Assembly (NCBI RefSeq): GCF_014898055.3
Contig: NW_023604861.1
Coordinates: 97,652,083 to 97,716,082, forward strand
Direction: 5' to 3'
Length of the DNA: 64,000 bases
Origin: Talpa occidentalis
Taxonomy: Eukaryota; Chordata; Mammalia; Eulipotyphla; Talpidae
The position numbers and the translations under genes are program-made. Position 1 is the first letter of the stretch. Every line of letters begins with the position of its first letter. Below, piece after piece: positions 36,200 through 46,964 of this stretch. The notes beneath the pieces were generated by a model that saw only the letters and a list, made by a program, of their open reading frames with translations, was not told the DNA's origin and did no database searches.

Positions 36200-37430
36200 T
36201 TTTATGCTTATTTTTATGAGGGATATTGTACTGTAATTTTTTGAACTGTCTTTGGTTGTAGTATCGGGGTTACTTCTGGGCTTATAAAATAAATTAGGAA
36301 GTGTTCCTGTTTCTACTATTTTCTGGATGGCATTTTATATAACTGCTATTAATATTTCATTAAATATTTCATAGATTCTCTTGTAAAATCCTCTGAGCCT
36401 GGAAGTTTCTTTCTATGGAGTTTTAAGTTAATGAACTATGTGTCCTTAATAGTTACACATCTGCTCAAGTGATCTGTTTCATTCTGATGCCTTGTGGAAC
36501 CCTGTGCCTTTCAAGCAATAGATCCACTTGATGTAAGTTGTCAAATTTATATGTAGAGTTATTCATAGTATTTTCTTATTAACCTTTCGATGTCTACAGT
36601 GTCTGTCATGATAGCCACTGTTTCATTTATGATATTGATGACTTATGTCTTCTCTCCATTGCAGGGGGATTGCAATCAGTTTTTAATTTTATTGATCTTT
36701 TCAAGGATCAGCTTTTGCTTCATGGTTTTGTGTTTTTGGCTTATTCTTTGTTTTGTTTTCATTCGTGCTTTCTGTTCATCGATTTTTTAAATTTTCTTCC
36801 TTCTGTTTTTTTTGGGATTATTTTCCTTTCCTTTTTACAGCTCTTTGAGGTAAGGGTTTAAATTATTGACTTTCAATTTTTATCCTCTTTTCTGGTGAAA
36901 AATTAATGGTATAAATTTTCCTTTTAGTATGGCTTTAGTGCATCCCACAGATATTGATGTGCTATATTTTTATTTTCATTCAGCTTAATTTTTATTTTCC
37001 TTGAGTGAGACTTCCTCTTAAGCCATAGAGGAAGGAGATTGTTTGGTTTCTAAGTATTTGAAATTTTCCTTTTGTATTTCTGTTACTGATTTCCAGTTTG
37101 ATTTTATTATAGTCAAAGAACACTGTATGATTTTAATTCTTTTATAATTATTACATGGCCCAAGATATGAAGTATCTTCGTGTATGATCTGCATGGACAT
37201 GAAAACAATGTGTATTCTGCTGGTTTGGGATGGATTTTTCTATAAATGGCAATTTGATCCTGTTGGTTGGTGGTATGATTGAGTTCTATATCTTGCTGAT
37301 TTTCTCTCTGGTTTTTCTATCACTTGTAGAGAGAGGGATATTCAAATATCCAACTATAATTTTGAATTTGTCTGTTTCTCCCTTCAATTCTAGTAGTTTT
37401 GTTTCACATATTTTGGTTGTCTCCTCCACT
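36200..37430 (-). mobile_element. L1 ORF2 reverse-transcriptase region, antisense
   Basis: Reverse complement of L1 ORF2: 'ggttgtagtatcggggttac', 'cttataaaataaattaggaa', 'tgatcttttcaaggatcagc', 'ctctttgaggtaagggttta', 'gcatcccacagatattgatg', 'ttattatagtcaaagaacac', 'gtgtattctgctggtttggg'. Truncated at the junction with the sense fragment at about 36198. Confidence 0.85.
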
Positions 37431-37434
37431 TAAG

Positions 37435-37735
37435 GGGCTGTATGTCCAAGCTCCCCATGTGTTCTCCATTTATACTGCAGAGGAGGGAGAGCAGCTCCTG
37501 ATATGTCCTGTGGGGGTAAAAGTCCCAAGCCCTAATTCTCCTCTTAGCCCTGTGTGATACAGCCCTGATGGTGGGATGAGCTGGTGGGGCTGAGCTCCCA
37601 GGTCAGCCTGACTTCTTCTCTACACTTTCAGAGTCTTCTTGTGCTGGTTTTATAGTGTCCAGGGTTTTTGGTTGTATTTATGAGGAAGAATAGCAAAAAG
37701 TATATCTACTCCATCTTCTCAGAAACATAAATCTC
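37435..37735. other. Sequence next to L1, family unclear
   Basis: Ends in 'tatatctactccatcttctc', a phrase often seen near old L1 antisense pieces. May belong to the same L1, but I cannot place it. Confidence 0.3.
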
Positions 37736-37736
37736 A

Positions 37737-38043
37737 AAGTGTTGCACTTATTTTTATTTTATTATTTTTTAAAGATTTATTTATGCATACAAGAACTGGG
37801 GTACAGGCCAGAGGTGCAGGGGGTGAGAGGATTCACCAGAGAGAGTAGGGAACAGAACAGGCAGATTGACAGAATTACACTGCTGGGGAGAGCAGCAGGC
37901 AGGACAGGAGAGATCTGCTGCACCATGTGTGTTGCTCCCTGGCTGGCCGGCTGGGGATCAAACTTGTGCAGCAGTTGCTATGGATAGATTCACAGGGCTG
38001 TGCTTAAACCCTTGCACCACCAGGGAGGCCAAGTGTTGCGCTT
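37737..38043 (-). mobile_element. tRNA-derived SINE (older subfamily)
   Basis: Body 37750-38030, minus orientation. Target-site duplication 'aagtgttgcactt' (37737-37749) against 'aagtgttgcgctt' (38031-38043), 12 of 13 matching. Contains 'gaactggggtacaggccaga', 'gaggattcaccagagagag', 'ggggatcaaacttgtgcagc' (B box) and the terminal 'gcaccaccagggaggcc'. Confidence 0.93.
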
Positions 38044-38049
38044 TATAAA

Positions 38050-39045
38050 TCACTAATTTAGCTAGTTTTATCATGATAAGCTTGAGCGGTGAACATCTGG
38101 TGTGTCTGGTGTGTCTCATCTGTCTCTCCGAGGCAGCAGGCTGGAGGGGAGGCTGCCGTAGCATCCATGACTATAGTGTGATGTGGGGTTTCCTGAGAGC
38201 AGGCTGGACCCTGGGCCTGCGGTAGGGGAGGTATTAGCTGGGCTGGTAGGGTTGGAGGATAGGTCAAGATGGATAAGTGGTAAGGTTCTAGGTACTACAC
38301 CCTGCCCCAGGGCCTGTGGTCCTAGAGCTGGCATCACTGGGGCTGTGGTCCTGAGATGGGCATGTGGCTGCCAGGTCCCTGAGGCCAGTGGTTGGCTCTG
38401 GCCTTCCCCATGAAAGCAGGAGAACCCACATATGGATGATAGCAGGAGGACAATTAGAAATGTCATTCTGTGCTGCCCTCTGGGTGCAATGCCCAGACAG
38501 CTCAAGGAAGAAGGGAGCTTTGGAATTGAACAATTGGTGCTGGCTTAATGCTTCACCCCTCCAGAAGCCATATTAGCATTTTAATAAGACTTTTCAGTTC
38601 CCAACCCCAGGAGTCAATGATGTGCTACAGTCTGTTGCTGAACTCAGAAGAGTGAGGAGGGGAGACTTGAGGGTCACGGGCTCCCCAGAGGGTTGAGGAT
38701 GCCCCCAGGGCAGACAGGAGAGGGAAAGCTTGCAAGGAACTTGAGGTGTGTGGGGAGTGGGGGTGCTGTCCCTGAGAGAGGGAGGAAAGACAGGGGGGGG
38801 CAGCACAAAGACAGAAATAGATTAATTTTATTCTTCCCTCATGGATGAATGGTCTTGTATGCCCAGAAACAGAACAGGCTGGGTTCCAGAGCTGTGACTG
38901 TGTTAATTGCCATGCAGGCAGGGACAGAGAGAAGGACATAGGGGAGGGGAGAGTGAAAGACTAGGGGGAGTGTTTGAAGTCTTTTTGTCTGTGAGAAAAG
39001 AGTGAATTATTGGTGGTGGTGGTAGCAGTTGCAGCGGTGGTAAGG
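38050..39045. other. GC-moderate unique sequence; no gene seen
   Basis: Frames of 129 and 104 codons on the minus strand (38116-38505, 38625-38939) overlap frames on the plus strand and lack domains. No repeat recognised. Confidence 0.4.
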
Positions 39046-39048
39046 TTG

Positions 39049-39050
<2 letters not shown>

Positions 39051-39088
<38 letters not shown>
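39051..39088. repeat. (GT)n microsatellite, 38 bp
   Basis: Pure run of 19 GT units preceded by GGT-rich simple sequence (39011-39043). Confidence 0.97.
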
Positions 39089-39091
<3 letters not shown>

Positions 39092-39149
39092 AGTGGGGTG
39101 AACCACGTGGGGTCGGACCTGAGAATAGCAGTAAGTATTCTTTCATGTC

Positions 39150-39900
39150 AACCCATGGTAATGTCAGCGTTTGTTATTGACTCAGTCAATGCCATGGCCT
39201 CCTGTGTCTCCAAACCTGAGCCCCAGGCCCTCTCCTCTACCCCTACCTTAGTTCCAGCACTCCTAAGGCCACAAGAGAATCTTCCCTCCAACAGCCCACC
39301 CTATACCAGCACTGCTTCACCTGGAAAGTCTTAACTCCACCGTCCAGTTTACTTACTCCCCCTCTTCCTTAACTCACTCCTATGTTTATTCCAGGTGGCC
39401 ATTCTGAGCAGATCCCCGTGTGGCCCCACTTATGTTCATCTCATTTATAGTATTTTGCTCCATCATCCTTGAATCTCTTTCACCCTTGTCTTCCCATAGC
39501 CTCTGCCAGAAAAAAGCCCAAACCAGAAGTCATCCACCTGATCCCCACTGCAACCCCACACCCCACCCTCCAGGCTGTGGTGGGATGGGCTCCTGGTTGA
39601 GCTGGATCAGCCAACCTGTGAGTTGCTGTCTCCATGGCCCCAGGCATCTCTCCTCAAGACCTGTCAGTCCTTGAACAGCCTATTCCTCAGACAAACACCC
39701 TCCTCTCCAAGCCTCTGGCCTGATCTTCTCACTACCATCTCTGTATATAACCTTTCTTTCCTCTCTCCCCTCCTTTCCAGCAGAATCTAAATCTCTGCAC
39801 CACAACACACCCTTTGCCAGAGCCAGCCAGTCTCTCAAAAAAACTATCTCATCCTGTTCTTCAGAGACAGAGCCATTCGCCAAACTCTGAATCTAAATGA
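39150..39900. other. Pyrimidine-rich sequence, possible very old LINE relic
   Basis: The plus strand is strongly C/T-biased with phrases such as 'tctcctcaagacctgtcagt' and 'cctttctttcctctctcccc'. The texture resembles antisense CR1/L3-type LINE fossils, but I cannot align it. A similar block lies at 41450-42100. Confidence 0.25.
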
Positions 39901-39904
39901 CCAA

Positions 39905-40961
39905 TTCCCAAATCAAAATCAATTTTTCATTTTCACCGACTGTCAAATTACCAAAAATTTACTTGTCTTGATTTTTTTTTACAAAATGCATAATAATATG
40001 TGTTGAGGAAGTTTCAAAAGGCATTAAAGATGTTTTTCAAAATTCTGGCCTTTGGTTTCTATCTTAAACAGATAGATGTTTTACTTTTGGTTTTTCCACC
40101 ACTGTGTGGATTGGATTTATGGATATGTCATTCCCATTTCAGAAGCAGACTACTTCTCTAAAGTTACGTATAAAAGTTTTGGAGTTTGTGAGGCTTTTTA
40201 AATTTTAACCTTTGGTTTGCAGAGAAGATGACTTTGCCCTTCAAGTGTAATTTTATACCAATTTGCATCTTCTCTATTTTTTCCAAGTGGTTTGGCAGCC
40301 AGCCAAATAACAGTTTCTTCTGCATGTTAATTTTCATGTATCCATGACAATTTCCCCAATGGCGAAATCCCAAAGTGGGAGCTATAGTCCAATTTAGGCA
40401 CAAGTCTTTAAAATTAGAGTTGACAGTAAATGCAGTTGAGGGAAAATCCATCCACTGACCCCCCAAAATATTGTGCATTCAAGAAGTGGCCTGCTCTTTA
40501 AATATTGAAACCCACATAAAGTTGACATTCACCAGAGATGGATTGAGAAATCCATAGCAAAATGTCTGGTGAAAATATATCTGACAGCTTGTAAACCAAA
40601 CTAAACTGTTAAATGTAAGTGAAACAGAAAACCAAACCTAGGGGAAAATCGCCATTGTTGTAGAAACCATAGCTCACGAATTGCTATAATTTTTAAAGTA
40701 ATTAACCAAAACAACTTTTGGGTGAATTCCAAGGATTGTTCATCAAGGAGATTGGTTCTTTAGCAAATTGATTTGCAGCAATTAGGTTTTCAACTAATTG
40801 ACTTTTGGGAAATGATGATTGGTTATTTGGCAAACTAACTGTTTTCTTGAACCTCTCCATGAGGTTTCCTGGGTCTTCCCTCTGTAAGTCACACATCAGG
40901 CACCGGGGTTCCCAAACCCACCAGCCTCCATTCTGTTAGCCAAGTAATGGGCCGGACACCC
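39905..40961. other. AT-rich unique sequence; no gene seen
   Basis: No family recognised. A 104-codon minus frame at 40164-40478 has no recognisable domain. Confidence 0.4.
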
Positions 40962-41443
40962 ATTCTGTTACAGGGCAGCCCCGATATAAAACGGGTTGCC
41001 TGGCTGTGGGTCCTCACCCGGGCCCTCGAAAGGACTTATTAATACTCCGCTGCAGGCACACACAAAAGGTTAATAAAAGGTTTATTTACAAGGGAAGGGG
41101 AAATGAGGAAAGGTACAACTCAGGGAGAAAAGAGGGAAATAAAGTCTTAAATGCTTCCTACCCTTTCCGCTGCCCTGGAATCCCAATGGCACTCTGAGAG
41201 CTGGCCGCGAGCCACGAGCGGTGAAGCCAAGAGGCTCTCGAGAGAGAGATCCCAAGGCCCACGTGTCTGGTTTTTATACCCAACCTGGCTGCTTAACTCC
41301 ACCCTCAGGTCCCAGCCACCTTCCCTTTGGTGGTGATGGGATTTGTCTTTCCCAATGTCCTGATGGCTTTGGTCTGGAGTGGGGGTAGAGTCCACAAAGC
41401 CTGCATGGAATTAGCTCAGGACATCCTTTCCCCCTAACAATTC
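40962..41443 (-). mobile_element. Solo ERV LTR (family A) with ATTC target duplications
   Basis: LTR 40966-41439 (474 bp), flanked by ATTC at 40962-40965 and 41440-41443. On the minus strand it begins TGTTAGGGG and ends CTGTAACA, the TG...CA form. A TATA box (TATAAAAA) lies at 41272-41279 and a polyadenylation signal AATAAA at 41081-41086, in the right order for U3-R-U5 on the minus strand. The same family occurs as the 3' LTR at 56271-56748. A 4-bp duplication fits class I (gammaretrovirus-like) integration. No internal sequence, so a recombined solo LTR. Confidence 0.92.
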
Positions 41444-41449
41444 CAGTCT

Positions 41450-42185
41450 GTAGGGCAACAGGATCTCCCTACACTAGCACTGACTGAACCCTCCGAGGAG
41501 TACTTTGACTAGACACCTTGTACCTTCTTCCTCCAAAATCTTCCCCTCATTCACATTCTAATCCTTGTGACTGTATTCTTCTCCCCCATTTATCTAAGAA
41601 CCCCTGAACCCATTAAGACCTCCAAACTCTACTCACAAAAAAAGGTGCTCTGCCTGGCTGCAACTGCCAGGTCCCCCACTGCTTTGTCTCTGGGAAGCTG
41701 CTTGGGTCCCTTTCCTTTCAGCCTTCTCCCTTCCTATTCACAGTCCCCCTTCCCTCTGGCCTTTCTTCACCTCCCCCTATTGATTTCCTACAGATTTCAC
41801 CTCACTTTATCCTGCCCTCTATTTCACACACAAAATGGGAGAAAGCTCCCTTTGCGGAGCCAAGGGAGCAAGCTTCAGAAGGTGGTGTGCCAGCAAAAGA
41901 AGTCAAGCCACTCTCTGCAGGGTGGGGAATGCTGCTGCAGTTCTATAAATTGCAATTTAAAGGAATCATCCATGCATCGCCACAACACTGCTGTCTTCCA
42001 TCTTGTCTATCCTCCCTCTTGACCCGTCTTCCCCTCTCTTCCTGACTTCTGTTCACAGCCAGGCTTCCCGGATCACTACTGGTAACATTTCTCCTGTGTC
42101 CCAACCAGCGGGCATGGTTTCTGATCTTTTTCTTACCTAACATCAGTGCAACATTTGGCACCTCCTTCCAGAAATTCACTTTTGT
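41450..42185. other. Pyrimidine-rich sequence between two LTRs
   Basis: C/T-rich on the plus strand ('cttctcccttcctattcaca', 'cccctctcttcctgacttct'). An open frame of 151 codons (41567-42022) follows from this bias and shows no domain. It is not retroviral internal sequence as far as I can see. Confidence 0.3.
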
Positions 42186-42190
42186 CCAGC

Positions 42191-42890
42191 TGTTAGCATG
42201 CAGACTGAGGGGTACTCTGGGACCCCCAAACATGCACATTCTAAATGGGTTCTGACATTCACCTCATAAAAACAAGCATATTCCTAGTGTGTAAGACCTG
42301 CAATAGAAAAGAACTTTAATAGAAGTGTGCATAGAAAAACAAGAGAAGAAAGGATACTGGTTTCCTATTAAACACTCAAAGTCACCCATCCCGGGCCTCC
42401 CCTGGTGGCACAGGCGGTTGAGCGCAGAGCTGTGAAGCTGTCTGTAGCCTCCGCAGCACCAGTTCATTTCCCAGCCAGCCAGGAAGAATCCTACATGGTG
42501 AGGCAGACCTCTCCTCTCTCTCCCGCTGCTCCCCTCAGCAGTGTATTTCGTCAGTCTGCCTGTTCTGTTCCCAGTTATGTCTCTGATGAGGCCTCTCACC
42601 CTCTCGCGCATCTGGCCTGTACCCCGGTTCTTGTATAAATAAATAAATAAATCTTTAAAAAAAAAGTCACCCATCCCTCATGGGTAAATGTCCAGCCAAA
42701 CAGGGTTGACCAAAAGTGGGGCCACTGAGGCCCGAAAGCCTGCCACAAGTCTAAGGCACCTTCTGGTGGGGACCCCAAGGAAAGGGGCAGAAGGTGACCA
42801 GACAAGTCTGGACAGAAATTACAAGTCAAAATAAAGACTGCCATTGCCGGTCTCCCCGGGTCTCTCGCCCGCGTCTTTTTCAAGTAGTTT
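42191..42890 (-). mobile_element. Diverged ERV LTR (family B relative), interrupted by a SINE
   Basis: Aligns with 60375-60960 in blocks: 'cattctaaatgggttct', 'gaactttaatagaa' (ATTAAA-type signal on the minus strand), 'catgggtaaa', 'gcctgccacaagtctaa' and 'gtctctc'. Starts TGTTAGCATGC at 42191. The U3-side end (about 42890) is uncertain and I found no target duplication. Much more diverged than the other family B copies, so an older subfamily. A SINE splits it at 42393-42662. Confidence 0.75.
42378..42677 (+). mobile_element. tRNA-derived SINE nested in an LTR
   Basis: Body 42393-42662, plus orientation. 15-bp perfect target duplication 'aaagtcacccatccc' at 42378-42392 and 42663-42677. Head GGGCCTCCCCTGGTGG, A-box region TGGCACAGGCGGTTGAGCGC, then 'GCTCCCCTCAGCAGTGTATT' and tail AAATAAATAAATCTTTAAA. 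Confidence 0.95.
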
Positions 42891-42899
42891 GCCTACTTG

Positions 42900-44995
42900 A
42901 AATGGGGCAAGGGCATGCAGACTTTCCTCCTCATTGGGGAAAATAGAATTTCCATTTCTCTGTCTCCTCAGGACTCTGCACAAGGAAGCTGCTCCCCTGG
43001 CAGATGATGCTGGTTCTGCTGGGAGGCCTGTGGTTCTGTGAAGGTTGCTGGTCAGCAGGGCTGGAGAGCATACAAGTGCCACTGACATTTGTTGATTGAG
43101 CACACAAAGTGCATCTGGCTCTGCCTCAAGGCAGTGGACACATTTTATGTGTCCAATCTTCCTCTGCTGTCCCATCACGCTTGAAATAGAGATTCTGGCT
43201 CCCCTTGGCTTTCTTCTTGGCAGCCCCGAGGGCCCAAGCATAATGCTGTGGTGGCCATCAGAGGGGACGACAGTTGGTTTGGAGCCTTCTTAGATCATGT
43301 CACCAGCCTTTGGGGGGAGGGGTCTCACTGCTGGACCACCCCTTAGGTGCCACTGACCTGGGATCAAACCCAGTCCAGGTGGATCAAACTCTTTTCCTCA
43401 CTATGGTCCATTGGGCACTCCTGGTACAGATGTCAGCAAAAAGACAGCCAAGCAGGAGGTGGCATTTGTCCGGCCCAATAGGCCATTTCCTCAGGACTAG
43501 AGAGACGAAACCTAATTTACTATAACAGGAAGAATCCTGGCCAAGGGCTCTTTGAGATAGGAGGGGGCCATTTCAAAATAAAAACGGCATTCCTAGCATC
43601 GATGGTTAGAAGTGGCCAGGCAGCTGAGGCGCTGTGGAGCACGCATGCCTAGAATCAGTGAGGTGATGAGCTTGAGAAAATTCCATGAAAAATAATTTCC
43701 AAATATACAGAAACCAAAGGGGTAGGCAGCAGGTCACTTAACTGCCTCAGAACCATGGAGACTTCACTAGTTTATAGAAATCATTCAACACCCACATTAG
43801 TCATGAAATTGAAATATCAATGAAGAACTGTGTTTGGCCTAATATATTACCAAGAATTAACATTTTAATGACAATTTGTAATGCTGACAAGGATATATAA
43901 AACTGCTATCTTCACATGTTGCTCTTGACAGTATATATTTGTACAATCTCCCAGGAAGGGCAATTTATCATTATGTGTCAAGAATTGCAAGAGTTCATGA
44001 CCCTCTCTCCAAGGAAAATAATCTAAAATGTGGAGGAAAATTTTATCAGAGAGTTAATTGTCATTTTGATAGACATGTCAAGTGTTTGAATTAAAGTTCA
44101 TGACTAAACATTCATAAATGTTTTCATATTGTGTTAGGTATTGAAACGACAGCTATAACAACTTGGCAACACAGGGGTGCTCGTGAGAACAACAACGCAC
44201 AGTGCCCTGTGTATGTGGGGTGACTAGAGAGTAAGAGCTTTTGCAGGAAAGGGGAACCTGAGTTAATCCAAAGTAATGACTGCAGTTGTGTCTGGGTGTT
44301 AGAGTGATGAGGGATTACATTATTTTTTTTAAATTTAGCATAATGTGATATAATAAAAAAAATTTTTTAGAGACTTGCCAAGTGGAATTTTTAAAAAGGG
44401 CAGGTGGATGGGAAGGAGACTTTCAGGAAGGGTAGGTGACCTAACCTTTCAGGGACCAAGTTTTGCTTTTATTTGGACAGGGCAGAGATACAGGCTTGGG
44501 TAGGATGGGGTGCAGGCAGGATACAGAAACTGCTGCTAAGCACTTTCCTGGGATACTAAGACATCTGGGGAAAAATGAGCTGATATTAACTGGGAAGAGT
44601 TTGGAGATCCCACAGAGGTCCTCTTTGGGAGTCTTCCGGCTCTAAAACGATCAGACTCTGGGCCAATCTGGCATGTGCTGGTAGGTACCCCACGGGAAAC
44701 CTGAGAATGTGATGACATCAACTCTGAAGAGGCTCCAAAGAATTGGTGAGGAAGGAGGCCAAGGGAAAAGGATGGCACAGAGGAAGGAGGCCGAAGGACA
44801 GAGAAGTCACAGGCCTGCACATGGGGATTCTGGAAAGGGGATTCTAGACTTCTAGTGGAAGGGAGATGGAGTGTGGATTTGCGATGGGATCATGAATATG
44901 TCTTCAGGGTTGAAAGAGTCACTAGGTCAAGTTTATAGGGTACCCATGTCACCCAGAGCCTGGTATCAGAACTTCACCTAGTAAGAGTTTGCTGA
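42900..44995. other. Mixed unique sequence; no gene seen
   Basis: A 140-codon minus frame (42819-43241) overlaps plus frames and has no domain. Around 43310-43400 'ctgggatcaaacccag' resembles a B box, but the surrounding sequence does not match the local SINE family. Nothing else recognised. Confidence 0.35.
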
Positions 44996-45025
44996 CTATA
45001 TGAATGAATGAATGAGAGAATGGAA
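44960..45025 (+). repeat. Possible L2/MIR3 3' end with (GAAT)n
   Basis: 'tttgctgactatatgaatga' continuing as GAAT repeats is typical of L2/MIR3 3' tails. Short and uncertain. Confidence 0.45.
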
Positions 45026-45029
45026 GAGG

Positions 45030-46390
45030 TTTATGCCAAACATTGGGGTGCAAAACATGGTCTCCATTTGGTTGAACATTATCTAATTAGACCTTACATG
45101 TGTCACTGCAGCTAGCTCTTAGAAACATCAAAACAGTTTCTTAAATAATTCCTATTGAGAAAATTTCTCAATCAACCAGAAAGTATGAATGGAGATGCTG
45201 ACAACTCCTTAGAGTAAGTCTTATGGAACACAAAAGAAAAAATTTTGTTTTACAAAGGGCACCCATCTGTTCCTTTTCCCCATGCGTAGGTTCTTATTCT
45301 TGGATCTTGACTAATGCTCTATTCTGACCTATGCCACAAAATCAGGGCATCATGTTTGAAATGGGCATAATCATTAATCTGTGGCCAGAGGAAGAAGGTA
45401 GAAACAGACCTGAATGTAAACTAGGTGAAGGCACATGTCTTTTAGAGTTAAGTGCAGACAAGAAAATATGCAAAATTAAGGGGAAACCATTTCATCTTCA
45501 AGATGTGTGTACTACATTCTCATTTTGCACTGGGAGTGACTTTAACTCACCAGTTTATTTGCATATGGACAAAGAGGAACTTAAAACACTTTCATTATCT
45601 TAAGAGAGTGATTAGCCAGCTGAAAAGAATGTTCCTCCTGACAGCAATTCATTTTGGTCAGCCTCCTTAATGCTCCCCACGCCACTGCTCTGCTGAGTCA
45701 TCCCACTGAGCAGGCCCTTCACACAGAACCCACTGTCATCTGCTCCCCAGAAGCCCCCTGACTACAGCTAGGGAACTTAGGATCTCACTAGTGGGGTTGT
45801 TTCACTGCTGTCGGGATTTTGGGTTTTGTCCTTAGGTAAAAAGCATAATATTTAGGTAAAGTTGTGTATTTAAGTAAAAACTCAGATCTTAAAATATTGA
45901 TAAAATTAGCATAGCCTTGGAATCCAAAAAGGAAGTCTTTCTTTTTCATCTGGGTTTTCCTTCTGCTGCTAAACAGTTGCTTATTTTGTTTTATAAAGAT
46001 CTCCAAGTAGAATGCTTAAGTGAAAAAAAGGGGAAGTTGCAGGTTAATAGGTATACTATAATGCCAGCTGTGTTCACACACCACCCCCCCCACACACATA
46101 CGCAAAATCTGAATGCCTTGCTAAATCATTAATAAGAGTGATCTCTAGGGCAATGAATATAAAAGAACATACTTGCTAAATTTTCATCTCTAATGTGTGA
46201 TTATTTTACAGTGAGTTTGTATTACGTTTGCAGTTAAAACCAGTAAAGATCAAATGTTAAGGACGATTAGCTGCAAGATCCTCTTTGCATAGGACCATTT
46301 CCTAGTGATGAAATGTCTCCTGAGTTAAGCTAGTCTTATAATAATTTCTATTTTGTTTCTATTTTTCCTGGAAATGAAGAAAGCAATATC
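45030..46390. other. Unique sequence; no gene seen
   Basis: No recognised repeat. The 90-codon frame at 45331-45603 (plus) has mixed composition with Cys and charged residues but no motif I recognise. It overlaps another open frame and has no supporting context. Confidence 0.35.
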
Positions 46391-46399
46391 CTCTCTAGA

Positions 46400-46600
46400 G
46401 CCAAGGGACTGTGTGTTGGTTTTCACTGTGAGAAATTTCAAACATACAAAGTAAATAGAAGAGTAGAATGAACCTCTATATGTCTACCACTGGCTCCCAC
46501 AATTAAACACTCTTCTCACAACTCTGTTCTTACCTTTATCTTCGTCTAGCTCCAGCCATCACCTCAAAAACCTAGTTCGTGTGCAGTTCTTTTTATTTTT
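46400..46600. repeat. Probable old LINE 3' UTR fragment
   Basis: 'tgagaaatttcaaacataca' followed by 'agtagaatgaacctctatat' and 'acaattaaacactc' resembles the old L1M 3' UTR pattern about mRNA-like A-rich sequence. Low confidence. Confidence 0.35.
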
Positions 46601-46636
46601 GAAGTAAATTTTATGTACCTTGAAATACACGAAACT

Positions 46637-46962
46637 TAAACGTAACTTTTTTTTTTTTAGAGGCATGTTTTATTTATTTGTTTGTTTGTTTGTTTTTGTT
46701 TTTATACAAGCACTGGGTACAGTCAGAAGCGCGGGAGGGTGAGAGAATTCACCAGAGCCAGAGCGGGGAGCAGAGCAGGCAGAAGGACCGAAGTACACTG
46801 CTGAGGGGAGCAGCGGGCGGCAGGAGAGGTCTGCGCGCCATGTGGGATCCTCCTCCGGTGGCCGGGGAGCAGCCGGGGATCGAACCGGCGCCGCAGAGGC
46901 CACGAGCAGCTTCGCAACCCAGCGCTCAACCGCTGCGCCACCGGGGAGGCCCTAAACGTAAC
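46637..46962 (-). mobile_element. tRNA-derived SINE (younger subfamily), best-preserved copy
   Basis: Body 46647-46952, minus orientation; target duplication 'taaacgtaac' at 46637-46646 and 46953-46962. A near-perfect RNA polymerase III promoter is visible on the minus strand: A box TGGCGCAGCGG (46930-46940) and B box GGTTCGATCCC (46876-46886). CpG-rich (many intact CpG sites), which indicates a young insertion since CpG decays fast. The tail carries GTTT/ATTT simple sequence and T-rich plus strand (about 46648-46660). Shares the 'gcactgggtacagtcagaag' block with 23242-23541. Confidence 0.95.
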
Positions 46963-46964
46963 AT

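Noticed and set aside
41567..42022. 151-codon open frame as a gene
   Set aside because: Pyrimidine-rich low-complexity composition (Ser/Leu/Pro/Phe) removes stops; no domain, no splice context.
46870..46952. tRNA gene on the minus strand
   Set aside because: The A and B boxes are near-consensus, but the sequence is the head of a SINE flanked by a target duplication and it does not fold into a full tRNA by eye.
46730..46952. CpG island / promoter
   Set aside because: The CpG density is confined to the young SINE and stops at its target duplication.
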